DNA from: Staphylococcus lugdunensis
Lineage (GTDB): Bacteria > Bacillota > Bacilli > Staphylococcales > Staphylococcaceae
Direction: 5' to 3'
Length of the DNA stretch: 64,000 nt
NCBI RefSeq assembly: GCF_002901705.1
Contig: NZ_PPPV01000016.1
Location: forward strand, 454,722-518,721
Part shown: in pieces, positions 8,016 to 16,805 of the stretch
Position numbering within the stretch: position 1 is the stretch's first letter
How the letters are laid out: each line of letters opens with the position of its first letter
The notes under the pieces: model-generated
Seen by the model: the letters and a program-made list of their open reading frames with translations, nothing else
What the model was told of the DNA's origin: nothing
Database searches by the model: none
Program-made: the position numbers and the translations under genes

Positions 8016-8869
8016 CTACTTTAATATTTCAGCCATTGAGCGATTCACACTATTCGCATACATTCCACCAAATTTTAATAAATGAACCATAAATAAATAT
8101 AATCTGTAAAATTCAACCGTTTTTCTGCACCTTTTGCCATAGGATAGTGTTTGGCATATTCATCATAAAATTCATCCGTAAAACCACCGAAAACTGTTGT
8201 GATGCCTAAATCGAACTCTCTATCTCCATATAACGGTGCTGGATCAAAGAGCGCAGGACGTCCATCAGTTAAAAACATATAATTGCCACCCCATAAATCT
8301 CCATGTAAGAGTGATGGCTTACTTTGATGTGCTTCTAACTCATTAATCATCACCATGCGTACTTGTTGATACACCTTATCTTCTTCTTCATTCCATAATC
8401 CTTTGTGCATGAGCTCGTCACGTAAATGATCCATACGACGTGCCACAAAAAGTTCTATCCACGAATCCGTCCAAGAATTGTCAAATGAAATATCGCCACC
8501 TTCATGAGGTAAATCAAACCCAAATTGGCCATTAGATTGTTGTTCACTATGCATTTTAGCCACTAATTGACCTAATTCACGCTGACTCCCTGTACGCCCT
8601 TCATCTAAATAACTCAAAATTAAAAAAGCATCTCCATTAATGCTGCCATTATCTATTACACGTGGCGCTGTAATGTCTGCAGCTTCGAAAGCATTGAGTC
8701 CTGCTATTTCAGCTGCATAAAATGATTGATCGCGATTGCGTTGTACAAGTAAGAAATACGTACTATCTTTTGTCGTCACTTTAAATGCCTCATTCACATC
8801 CCCACCACTTACAGGTGCCACATCTCGAATATTATCTAAAGGTAATTGATCTATCCATTGTTGATTCAT
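8016..8869 (-). pseudogene. Fructosamine kinase-like protein, C-terminus frameshifted
   Basis: The frame from ATG 8869 (AAAGGAG 7 bases upstream) encodes a fructosamine-3-kinase/aminoglycoside-phosphotransferase fold: VSGGDVNEAF, ILSYLDEG, the catalytic loop LLHGDLWGGN and the metal loop ALFDPAPLYGDREFDL. In frame it stops at 8075 after RLNFTDYIYLWFIY. In the -1 related frame the expected end continues: NFYRLYLFMVHLLKFGGMYANS, stop at 8016. One missing T in the run at 8108-8111 explains both. So about 32 terminal residues are replaced by 9. The family repairs glycated protein amines; all catalytic motifs survive, so partial activity is possible. It may also be a sequencing error. Confidence 0.8.
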
Positions 8870-9134
8870 ATACATACTCCTTTCATTTATATCCTATTTC
8901 CTTTTTTGTGCCTTCTCAATCACCGTACTACTCTATAAAGTCATACCCTTTCGATTTAACTTTACCTCATTTGGAAGTTTTTATTGTAAAAAATACATTT
9001 TTTATTCTCTTTTTAATAATGTATCAAACATTTGAAAAAATCATGGCAAAGTATTGAACTTCTATATTTTGGCTTTGAAAAACAAACATAAAGTGCTAGT
9101 CTATTATAGAAAATGTTATTTTCAATGCTATTAA

Positions 9135-9154
9135 TTGAGGATAGAAAGCCTCAA
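9135..9154 (+). promoter_or_regulatory. Small hairpin in the pyrD leader
   Basis: TTGAGG and CCTCAA pair around ATAGAAAG, 25 bases before the pyrD start. It does not match a PyrR-binding loop that I know and could be an mRNA 5' stabiliser. The rest of 8870-9178 is AT-rich promoter sequence without other visible structure. Confidence 0.3.
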
Positions 9155-9178
9155 ATACAATGAAAAAGGAGCATTACT

Positions 9179-10243
9179 ATGTACAAATTAATCAAACCCC
9201 TGTTATTTAAAATTGAGCCGGAAAAAGCCCATGGTTTAACTATTGACGCGCTCAAACTTTTACAAAAAGCACCATTTATCTTTCCTATTGTCAAAAAACT
9301 TTTCGTGTACGAAGATCCCTCATTGAAACAAACGATCCAAGGTAATACTTACGACAATCCTGTAGGTCTAGCACCTGGCTTCGACAAATCATGTGAAGTG
9401 CCTAAAGCTTTAGAATACCTTGGTTTTGGAGCCTTAGAACTTGGTGGCATCACACCGAAACCTCAAGATGGTAACCCGAAACCACGGATGTATCGTTTAC
9501 TCGAAGATGATGCCTTAATCAACCGCATGGGTTTTAATAATATCGGCATGAATCGTGCTTTATTTAATATACGCCGTCATGCTTATTCTATTCCTGTAGG
9601 TTTAAATGTAGGTGTTAATAAGACAACTCCTTATGAAGAACGTGATCAGGACTATATCAAAGTCATGGATACATTTAAGGCAGATGTTGACTTTTTTACC
9701 GTAAATATCAGCTCACCTAACACAGAAAATTTACAAAGCTTCCACGATAAAGATGAATTTACAATGCTCTGCAACGCATTAAAGGAATTTAAAGCTCAAA
9801 CAGATATTCAAGTTCCTATCTATTTAAAATTAACTTCAGATTTAAATTTAGATGATTTTAAAAATATATTACCTTCAATCACAGAAACATTTGATGGAAT
9901 GATTTTAGCGAACACAACACGACGTCGAGAAGGCTTATCTTCTGATAATAAAAACGAAGAAGGCGGCTTGAGTGGTAGACCATTATTCAAACGTAATTTA
10001 GAGCTTGTCAAATGGGCATATCAACAAACAAAAGGTCAATTTCTAATCATTGGTACAGGTGGTATCTTTAGCACAGATGATGCCATTCAAATGATGCGCA
10101 ATGGTGCTTCCCTAATACAAATTTATTCATCATTAGTGATTGAAGGCCCCGGCTTAACTAAAAAAATCAATAAAGGCATCGCTCAATATTTAACTAAAAA
10201 TAATTATACAAATGTTAAAGATATCATTGGCTTAGATGCCTAA
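9179..10243 (+). CDS. pyrD: Dihydroorotate dehydrogenase, quinone-dependent (class 2)
   Basis: 354 residues, full length for the class 2 family. It oxidises dihydroorotate to orotate in pyrimidine synthesis, passing electrons to menaquinone at the membrane. The N-terminal amphipathic extension (MYKLIKPLLFKIEPEKAHGLT) is the class 2 membrane-docking part. VGLAPGFDKSCE, LGGITPKPQDGNPKPRMYRL and NRMGFNN form the FMN site, and NISSPNTENLQ carries the catalytic serine that defines class 2. GTGGIFSTDDAIQMMRNGASL binds the FMN phosphate. AAAGGAG is 7 bases upstream. Single-gene unit with a terminator after it. Confidence 0.97.
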   Translation: MYKLIKPLLFKIEPEKAHGLTIDALKLLQKAPFIFPIVKKLFVYEDPSLKQTIQGNTYDNPVGLAPGFDKSCEVPKALEYLGFGALELGGITPKPQDGNPKPRMYRLLEDDALINRMGFNNIGMNRALFNIRRHAYSIPVGLNVGVNKTTPYEERDQDYIKVMDTFKADVDFFTVNISSPNTENLQSFHDKDEFTMLCNALKEFKAQTDIQVPIYLKLTSDLNLDDFKNILPSITETFDGMILANTTRRREGLSSDNKNEEGGLSGRPLFKRNLELVKWAYQQTKGQFLIIGTGGIFSTDDAIQMMRNGASLIQIYSSLVIEGPGLTKKINKGIAQYLTKNNYTNVKDIIGLDA

Positions 10244-10248
10244 AATTT

Positions 10249-10300
10249 AAAATCAGCAATATTTATCGGGAATCGAGATAAATACTGCTGATTTTTCTTT
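10249..10300. terminator. Terminator between convergent pyrD and queH
   Basis: An 18-bp stem with one mismatch (10250-10267 with 10277-10294) and a run of T after it on the plus strand. A-rich flanking sequence means it may work in both directions. Confidence 0.8.
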
Positions 10301-10335
10301 ATTTTGATTAAAACTCAACTTAGTATCAATTCACT

Positions 10336-11058
10336 CTAAGATTGATACTGTTCTAAAAAAGCTTTAGCCTCTTTATTAACTTCTTTAAAATCAATGCCTT
10401 GACGCATTGCAGCAAAGACACAACCACAATAACATTGTCGATAAACGTTATAATCTCTACACATTTCCAATGACCGTTCATATCCTTTATTCTTTTTAAA
10501 GTCACTTGGTAAATAGTACACATCATAGGCTTCTTGTACTTTCATGCCTAATTCATTAATTAATTGCGCGTTTTTCTTAGGTGACAGCGTTAATGCACTA
10601 CCAAAATAATTATAGCCAAACCGCTGTGCTGCATCGGCAACAAGGTCTAAACGCATTTCAAAACATGCTGAGCATCTCAATCCGCCTTCTGGTTCATCCA
10701 TTAAGCCACGTGATTTAGCCATTTTCATAAACGTTTGTGGTTCATATGGCGCTTCAATATATTGAACATGATTGCCAGTCCGTTCATTAAAATCTGCAAT
10801 AAATTGTTCTTGTACTTTCGCACGTCTTAAATATTCATTTTTAGGATGAATATTGGGATTAGCAAAATAAACACCAATATCTGCAAATTGCGTTAAATAT
10901 TCTAACGTATACGTGCTACATGGCGCACAACAGCTATGTAACAAAATTTTCGGTTTTTGCTCCGCACGCTTCCATTGCTGTATTAACTTTTTCAAGACAC
11001 GGTCATAGTTAATTTTTTGATTTTTCATTTTTAATACAATTGGTTCAGCATCTATCAT
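10336..11058 (-). CDS. queH: Epoxyqueuosine reductase QueH
   Basis: 240 residues. QueH (DUF208) reduces epoxyqueuosine to queuosine in tRNA, the last step of the Q pathway, replacing cobalamin-dependent QueG. The cysteine pattern is complete: LLHSCCAPCSTYTLEYL near residue 40, GLRCSACFEMRLDL in the middle, and CRDYNVYRQCYCGCVFA near the end, which together hold an iron-sulfur cluster and a second metal site. The start has GAGAGG 7 bases upstream. It is a single gene convergent with pyrD. Confidence 0.92.
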   Translation of the reverse strand: MIDAEPIVLKMKNQKINYDRVLKKLIQQWKRAEQKPKILLHSCCAPCSTYTLEYLTQFADIGVYFANPNIHPKNEYLRRAKVQEQFIADFNERTGNHVQYIEAPYEPQTFMKMAKSRGLMDEPEGGLRCSACFEMRLDLVADAAQRFGYNYFGSALTLSPKKNAQLINELGMKVQEAYDVYYLPSDFKKNKGYERSLEMCRDYNVYRQCYCGCVFAAMRQGIDFKEVNKEAKAFLEQYQS

Positions 11059-11129
11059 AAAAAGCCTCTCTCGTTCTTTAAAATATAGTTTAATTATATA
11101 ATATCGAACACGAGAAAGGCATACAATAT

Positions 11130-11627
11130 TTAATATTCTTTTTTTATTTTGACGACTCTCATAATATACATCAAGATACCCATCACAATACCACCAACGA
11201 TATAATTAATTGGGTTTCCACCATAGGTCTTTATCCCACCTACGGCATCAAATAATAAATCTAGTCCAAAAAGAGCTAAACCAAAATAAATAGCAAATCC
11301 TATACAAATTACAGCATATTTCTTAATTAAGTGACGATATTCAGCCTTAGAATTAACTCGCGAATGGTCTAAACCACCTTTTCCCATTATGACTAAAGAA
11401 ATTATGTTTAAACCAAAAAATAAAATAAATACAGCAACATGTGTCATCATTATTTGTTGTGTGTGTATTATATCTATCACGCTTAATAAAAGTAGCAATG
11501 CTATTAATATTGTAGTAATCATGTACATATTAGCTAAACGCTCATTCAATTGAATTTTTTCGCGTTCATCTTTGTCAGTTGAGCTATTCGTAAACCACTT
11601 AATTAAAAAGTCATTTAAACGTGACAA
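11130..11627 (-). CDS. DUF3278-like four-helix membrane protein (paralogue 2)
   Basis: 165 residues. A polar N-terminus with DKDEREKIQLNERLANMYM is followed by four hydrophobic segments (ITTILIALLLLLSVIDII, VAVFILFFGLNIISLVIM, VICIGFAIYFGLALFGL, YIVGGIVMGILMYIM) and a basic end (VKIKKEY). The sequence is clearly related to the gene just upstream (same DKDERE motif, same topology, same KxRKxY-type tail), so the pair arose by duplication. DUF3278 is a family-level guess. Function unknown. Gap to the upstream paralogue is 17 bases, so they form one operon. Confidence 0.75.
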   Translation of the reverse strand: MSRLNDFLIKWFTNSSTDKDEREKIQLNERLANMYMITTILIALLLLLSVIDIIHTQQIMMTHVAVFILFFGLNIISLVIMGKGGLDHSRVNSKAEYRHLIKKYAVICIGFAIYFGLALFGLDLLFDAVGGIKTYGGNPINYIVGGIVMGILMYIMRVVKIKKEY

Positions 11628-11644
11628 CGTCCTTCACCTCTATA

Positions 11645-12157
11645 TTAATAATCCTTACGAACTTTAGATTTAGCAAAGAAATATGCAAGTACACCAAATA
11701 CTAGTCCCGGCAAGATATTCTTACTTACAGCAAACCATACCGTTACATCCGTATCGTTAAAAAAGCGAAATACCATGTCAAATAACGTTGTTAAAGCTCC
11801 AAAAAAGAACCCTCCAACTACACTTTGTCGTTTTAATTTTTTAATGAGCTGGACATATTCTTTATCAGAATAAACGGTTAAATCGTCTAATTTTTCTTTT
11901 CGCATTAATACGAGAGTTTGAATATTGATAATTAAAAATACAATCGTGATTGCCATAGTTAGCACTGAAATGGTGTCATGCATCGCATCTAAAATGACAC
12001 CTAATAGCAATAAACAAAATAATAAAACATATGCCGTTAGAAATACAGTCGTAAATTTAGCATTGATTATGGCAATTTCACGTTCATCTTTGTCACCTAT
12101 CGTACCAAGAAGACTATTAATCATTTTATTTTTGAATTTGTTCATATGCTTACTCAC
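11645..12157 (-). CDS. DUF3278-like four-helix membrane protein (paralogue 1)
   Basis: 170 residues. It has the same plan as its neighbour: GDKDEREIAIINAKFTTVF, four membrane helices, and the end AKSKVRKDY. The DKDERE-plus-four-helix layout is seen in Firmicute proteins that often accompany XRE or PadR-type regulators, but no regulator gene is adjacent here. It is the first gene of the two-gene unit; two direct repeats that could bind a regulator lie just upstream at 12177-12222. Function unknown. Confidence 0.75.
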   Translation of the reverse strand: MSKHMNKFKNKMINSLLGTIGDKDEREIAIINAKFTTVFLTAYVLLFCLLLLGVILDAMHDTISVLTMAITIVFLIINIQTLVLMRKEKLDDLTVYSDKEYVQLIKKLKRQSVVGGFFFGALTTLFDMVFRFFNDTDVTVWFAVSKNILPGLVFGVLAYFFAKSKVRKDY

Positions 12158-12176
12158 CCTTATTTATTATCCTATG

Positions 12177-12222
12177 TGTCAAATATAACCGACATCGTTA
12201 AGTATGTCAAATATAAATGACA
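12177..12222. promoter_or_regulatory. Direct repeats upstream of the DUF3278-like pair
   Basis: TGTCAAATATAA occurs at 12177-12188 and 12205-12216, 28 bp apart. The second is also half of an inverted repeat TGTCA-N8-TGACA (12205-12222). The layout suits cooperative binding by a dimeric regulator. The regulator is not encoded nearby. Confidence 0.4.
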
Positions 12223-12284
12223 CTATTATTAAATAATAATTTGCATTTTCTTCTTCCATTACATGATATTAACTTGAATAAGCT

Positions 12285-12330
12285 AAAAAACAGCTATCTG
12301 ATCTACATCGTGTCAGATAGCTGTTACTAT
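12285..12330 (-). terminator. Terminator of the alsS-alsD-lctP operon
   Basis: A 13-bp perfect stem (AACAGCTATCTGA with its complement at 12313-12325) is followed on the minus strand by a run of U (A-run 12285-12290). Confidence 0.85.
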
Positions 12331-12333
12331 ATT

Positions 12334-13935
12334 TTAAACAAATAGGCTCAACATAAATGTCCAAATACAAGCAAAGATAAGTAAACCTATACTAAAACGC
12401 ATAGCCATTTTCATCAATTCAGACTCTTTACCGACTTTATTAACAGCCGCTGTGGCTATAGCAATTGATTGAGGAGATACTATTTTAGCTGTAACTCCAC
12501 CAGCGACGTTAGCCGCAACTAAGAGCGAGCCTTTTGTACCTATTTGTGTTGCTACAGAAGCTTGAATAGGTGCAAATAATGAGTTGTTATTCACCACTGA
12601 ACCAGTCATAAACACACCAATCCACCCTAGGACTGGAGATAGCAATGGGAATATTGCACCTGTTTTAGCAATACCTTGACCCATAGCGTTACTCAAACCG
12701 CCATATGTCGTAATTTTAGAGACAGCCAAGATAAAGCAAATTGTTAATACAGAAACCCACAATTCTTTAACTGTCACTCCTAAAAGTTTGCCTGCAGTTT
12801 TAAACGACATGTGCTTAGCAATTAAGATGGTAATGATAGCCGTAACTAATATTGCAGTACCAGTTTGTGCAATAAAGTTAAACGTCAAAACATTGGGATG
12901 ATGTGTCACATTATTCATCGTACCTGGAGCATTGAAGTTAACAACAAGGGCACTTAGTGCACCACCTTTTTCAAATAGTGCTTTAAATGCTGGTAAGCTC
13001 CATACCATAACAATAACGGTCAATATAATGAAAGGACTCCATCCATAGACAATTTGCTTAATTGAATGTTTCTCAACCTTGCCGACCGCTTCATTATCTT
13101 CAAGTCTAAAGATATTTTTAGGTTGAAATTTACGTGAGAATAATGCAAGTGCAACCATAGCACCTAAGCCTGGGATGATATCAGCTAACTCAGGGCCAGC
13201 AAATGCTGCAATCAATACTTGTAAACCGGTAAATACAGATGCGGCTATTAATGTAGCTGGAAACGTTTCTTTAACACCTTTGAGACCATCAATAATAAAC
13301 ATTAATAAAAACGGTACAAAGAAACTAATCAAACCTAATGTTAAATTACCAATTAATGCAACTTGTGATGCTTTAACACCACCTGCTAAATTTAGTGTAT
13401 CTGTAATCGCAATAGGAATACCAACAGCACCATAAGCACCAGCTGCTGCATTAGCAACTAGACAATACATAGCTGCTGGCAATGCTTTGAAACCTAGTTG
13501 CATTAACAATACGGCACAAATGGCAATCGGTACACCGAATCCAGCTGCACCTTCTAAAAACCCATTAAATAAGTAACCAATAAGCAGTAATTGAATACGT
13601 TGGTCTTGTGAAATACTTGCAATACTATCTTGGACAATATTAAATTGTCCACTTTCAGTTGCAATTTTATAAAGCCATACCGCCATAATAACAATAAAGC
13701 CAATTGGTATAATACCTTGATAAAATCCTTCAAATGTTGCGCCTCCCGCAATACGTGCAGGTAATTTGAAGCATATCATTGCTACCAATGCAGTGACAAT
13801 CAGTGTTGTCAATGCCGCATAAACGCCTTTCATTTTAAATACTGTTAAACACAGCAGGAATAAAATAATAGGCACTGCCGCTACAATTGCTGAAATCAGC
13901 ATATTATTAAACGGATTGAAACTTTCAACTAACAT
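12334..13935 (-). CDS. lctP: L-lactate permease
   Basis: 533 residues, the usual LctP length. About 12-14 membrane segments are evident, with conserved features such as FNGFLEGAAGFGVPIAI, YGAVGIPIAI, GPELADIIPGLGAM and the GSVVNNNSLFAPIQ loop. The family moves lactate together with a proton across the cytoplasmic membrane. It begins 17 bases after alsD on the same strand, so it is the third gene of alsS-alsD-lctP. This ties acetoin formation and lactate movement in one transcript, a logical unit for pyruvate overflow and pH control. Confidence 0.93.
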   Translation of the reverse strand: MLVESFNPFNNMLISAIVAAVPIILFLLCLTVFKMKGVYAALTTLIVTALVAMICFKLPARIAGGATFEGFYQGIIPIGFIVIMAVWLYKIATESGQFNIVQDSIASISQDQRIQLLLIGYLFNGFLEGAAGFGVPIAICAVLLMQLGFKALPAAMYCLVANAAAGAYGAVGIPIAITDTLNLAGGVKASQVALIGNLTLGLISFFVPFLLMFIIDGLKGVKETFPATLIAASVFTGLQVLIAAFAGPELADIIPGLGAMVALALFSRKFQPKNIFRLEDNEAVGKVEKHSIKQIVYGWSPFIILTVIVMVWSLPAFKALFEKGGALSALVVNFNAPGTMNNVTHHPNVLTFNFIAQTGTAILVTAIITILIAKHMSFKTAGKLLGVTVKELWVSVLTICFILAVSKITTYGGLSNAMGQGIAKTGAIFPLLSPVLGWIGVFMTGSVVNNNSLFAPIQASVATQIGTKGSLLVAANVAGGVTAKIVSPQSIAIATAAVNKVGKESELMKMAMRFSIGLLIFACIWTFMLSLFV

Positions 13936-13952
13936 CTTAAATCGCGACTCCT

Positions 13953-14657
13953 TTATTCTGCTTCTCTAATTTCGTCGGCGACATCACCATAGTCTATTTC
14001 TGTTTCAGTGAACGTCTTGTTGTTAATTGGAAAGTGTTGTTCAAACGTTTCAAAGTTTTGAATTTCTACAGTAACATCATCCACGATAAAGTCTAATACA
14101 TGTCCACCCAAATTGCGGTCATCATTTGCAAAATGGATATGGAAACCTGCAGAACCAATACCATGGAATAATTCTGGCGTATAGAATCCAATTATTGTAC
14201 CTTTAATATTTTCTGCTGTTTCTTCTGGTTGTCTACGTGCAGAATCAATTAACCGTGTATAAGGTGGTTCCTGTTTAGGCATCATTCGAACATGCATTTT
14301 TTTAAATGTACCACTAATTTTCACTGCTGAAAACATGTTTTTACTTAACATATGTGATTCAACTTCATTTAATACTTCTTCAGAAGATTTATCGCTTGTT
14401 TGATATGTTTCATCCGCTTCAAAATGTGTAATCGTTGCGTAAGGTGTTTTTTCATCACCTTTAAGTTTGGTAAATTCTTTGTATTCATTGGCATGGAAAG
14501 CCTCTCCATTTAAGAAGATAACTTCTCCATTTGAACCAGTTAAAGTGGCTAGTCCTGAATCTCCGTGTTTTAATAGTTCATCAATTGTTGCAGTTCCTTC
14601 TAATAAACCTGCCATTAATGTGCCTAATGTGCCGTGCTGATATAATACATGACTCAT
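13953..14657 (-). CDS. alsD: Alpha-acetolactate decarboxylase
   Basis: 234 residues. It converts acetolactate to acetoin. The start MSHVLYQHGTLGTLMAGL and the body GSNGEVIFLNGEAFHAN match the family, and the metal and catalytic residues appear in FYTPELFHGIGSAGFHIHFANDDR (His-x-His) with the upstream ARRQPEE segment. I chose ATG 14657 rather than GTG 14669, because AGGAG is 11 bases before the former and touches the latter; it also gives the length usual in staphylococci. It lies 32 bases after alsS. Confidence 0.95.
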   Translation of the reverse strand: MSHVLYQHGTLGTLMAGLLEGTATIDELLKHGDSGLATLTGSNGEVIFLNGEAFHANEYKEFTKLKGDEKTPYATITHFEADETYQTSDKSSEEVLNEVESHMLSKNMFSAVKISGTFKKMHVRMMPKQEPPYTRLIDSARRQPEETAENIKGTIIGFYTPELFHGIGSAGFHIHFANDDRNLGGHVLDFIVDDVTVEIQNFETFEQHFPINNKTFTETEIDYGDVADEIREAE

Positions 14658-14689
14658 TACTGTATTCACTCCTATTTATATGTTTAAAT

Positions 14690-16354
14690 TTAGTTTAATG
14701 AATCTGGTAATACATTTGTTGAAAGTTTAATATTATCTTGATAGTTTACAGGAATATCAATTAATACAGGTCCTTCAGTTTCATAACCTTCTTTAATTGC
14801 TGCTTCTAATTCTTCTTGAGTTGTAACGCGCAAACCTTTTGCTCCCATTGATTCTGCATATTTAACATAATCAACAGGTCCAAATTCTACACCTGCAGAG
14901 CGTTTATATTTCATTTCTTCTTGGAATTCTACCATGTTATATTTACCATCATTCCAAATTAGTTGGATAATGTTTAATTTTTTACGTACAGCTGTTTCAA
15001 GATCTTGTCCTGAGAATAAGAAACCACCATCGCCAGCAACTGAAACTACTTGCGTATTAGGTCGTACTAATGCAGCAGCAATTGCCCATGGTAAGGCAAC
15101 ACCAAGTGTTTGCATACCATTACTAAACAACAAATGTCTTGGGTTATAGCTTCTAAATTTACGTGCCATCCAAATATAGTGACTACCTACGTCTACAGTA
15201 ACTGTAGTATCATCTGAAAGTGATTTTTGCATCGTTTCGATAATTTCTAATGGATGTAACACTCCATCAACATGTGTACATTTAATACCTGATGTTTCAA
15301 TAACTTCTGCTCTTAATTTTTCCAAGTCATTTAAATGTTTGTCATCAATAATTGGTGCATCAATATTTTCAGATATAAGCTCAATTGTACCTGCAATATT
15401 ACCTATTAATTCTTTTTCAGGACGTAAATGGTTCGTTATTTCAGCAGCAACTTCATCAATATTGATAATTTCAGTATCTAATTCGTGATTCCAGTTACTC
15501 GCTTCATATTCAATTGGATCATAACCAATAGTGACAACTAAGTCTGCTTTTTTCAATAATTGGTCACCAACTTGGTTGCGGAACAATCCTACTCTACCGA
15601 AGAAGTGATTTTCTAAATCTCTACTAATGACTCCGGCACCTTGGAATGTTTCAACGACTGGAAGATTGGATTTTTCTACTAAGTGACGGATTGCTTCTGT
15701 TTCTGCTTCACTTGAACTTCTCATACCAGCTAGTAACACTGGAAACTTAGCATTGCTGATTTTAGTGATAACATCTTTAATATCTTGAAGACTTGGAACA
15801 CCTAGAGTTGGTTTTTGGCATAATGCTATCGCTTTATTATTAACTGGTGATTGAATGACATCTTGAGGAATACTAATAAAAGTCGCGCCATTTTTACCTG
15901 AAGTTGCTGTTCGGATTGCATTTGTCATAACTTCAGATAATGACTCAGGATCTTGAACCTCAGCGCTATATTTTGTAGATGATTTTAAAAGATCTACATT
16001 ATCTACTGCTTGATGAGTGAGACGTAATAAATCATTACGTTTAACTTGACCGCCAATAGCTAAGACAGGATCACCTTCAGATGTTGCTGTTAAAAGTCCT
16101 GTTGTTAAGTTACTTACCCCTGGTCCACTTGTTACAAGAGCGACACCAGGTTTTCCTGTAATACGTCCAATACCTTGCGCCATCATAGCTGCATTTTGTT
16201 CGTGTCTTGTAACAATTAATTCTGGTCCATCATCTTCTAATGCATTAAATAAGTAGTCAATTTTAGCACCTGGAATACCAAACACATAATCTACATTATT
16301 ATTTTTCAACGTATCAATAACCATATCTGCTGCTGAGTAATTTTTTTTAGTCAT
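14690..16354 (-). CDS. alsS: Acetolactate synthase, catabolic
   Basis: 554 residues. This TPP enzyme joins two pyruvates to acetolactate and CO2. The N-terminal domain carries the catalytic glutamate (E52 in TRHEQNAAMMAQ). The TPP-binding motif is VAGDGGFLFSGQDLETAVRKK continuing to LIWNDGKYNM. The FAD-related insertion of anabolic enzymes is reduced, as expected for the catabolic AlsS group. In S. aureus alsSD is activated by the LysR protein CidR; here a LysR gene lies 450 bases upstream on the same strand, which suggests local control. Confidence 0.95.
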   Translation of the reverse strand: MTKKNYSAADMVIDTLKNNNVDYVFGIPGAKIDYLFNALEDDGPELIVTRHEQNAAMMAQGIGRITGKPGVALVTSGPGVSNLTTGLLTATSEGDPVLAIGGQVKRNDLLRLTHQAVDNVDLLKSSTKYSAEVQDPESLSEVMTNAIRTATSGKNGATFISIPQDVIQSPVNNKAIALCQKPTLGVPSLQDIKDVITKISNAKFPVLLAGMRSSSEAETEAIRHLVEKSNLPVVETFQGAGVISRDLENHFFGRVGLFRNQVGDQLLKKADLVVTIGYDPIEYEASNWNHELDTEIINIDEVAAEITNHLRPEKELIGNIAGTIELISENIDAPIIDDKHLNDLEKLRAEVIETSGIKCTHVDGVLHPLEIIETMQKSLSDDTTVTVDVGSHYIWMARKFRSYNPRHLLFSNGMQTLGVALPWAIAAALVRPNTQVVSVAGDGGFLFSGQDLETAVRKKLNIIQLIWNDGKYNMVEFQEEMKYKRSAGVEFGPVDYVKYAESMGAKGLRVTTQEELEAAIKEGYETEGPVLIDIPVNYQDNIKLSTNVLPDSLN

Positions 16355-16805
16355 TTTATATCCATATCCTTTCGATAATTAACAAATTTTCACACTGCTG
16401 CACACTTAGATAAAAAGAAGTCAATTGCATGTTCAATTTTTTTAGGAAAAGAGGGAAAGACAGTGAACAGTGCATGACTTCTTTAATATCAAAATGCCTT
16501 GTCATTCATTGTTGTGTGAAATCCGCTCAAGCGTTCAAAATTGGACTATTTGGGATAATACTCCGAGTTGGGCTAGAACTCTTTCATATAATCAGTACAC
16601 TTAAAGCATAACTGCCTTAAATAACTTACTACTAGACAATCATTTCTTTACTATATGAAAAATATTTTGAATCACTTGCAACTTCATTACGTTATTCATT
16701 ATATTACGGTTGAACGTATTAATAAAATACATATTTTCGATTGCAAGTATTCCAAAAAGGAATACATCTATAAAACATCGTATTCCAAGTTATCTCTAAA
16801 ATTTA
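16355..16805. other. Long leader/intergenic region upstream of alsS
   Basis: 450 bases without a supportable gene. It contains a perfect small hairpin at 16747-16765 (GTATTCC-AAAAA-GGAATAC), with a third GTATTCC at about 16780, and a pair of half-similar inverted segments near 16420-16485 (GCATG motifs) that could fold in the alsS leader. The cluster of GTATTCC half-sites just 3' of the LysR gene is a candidate regulator-binding or processing region. The open frames here have no ribosome binding site and look random. Confidence 0.35.
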
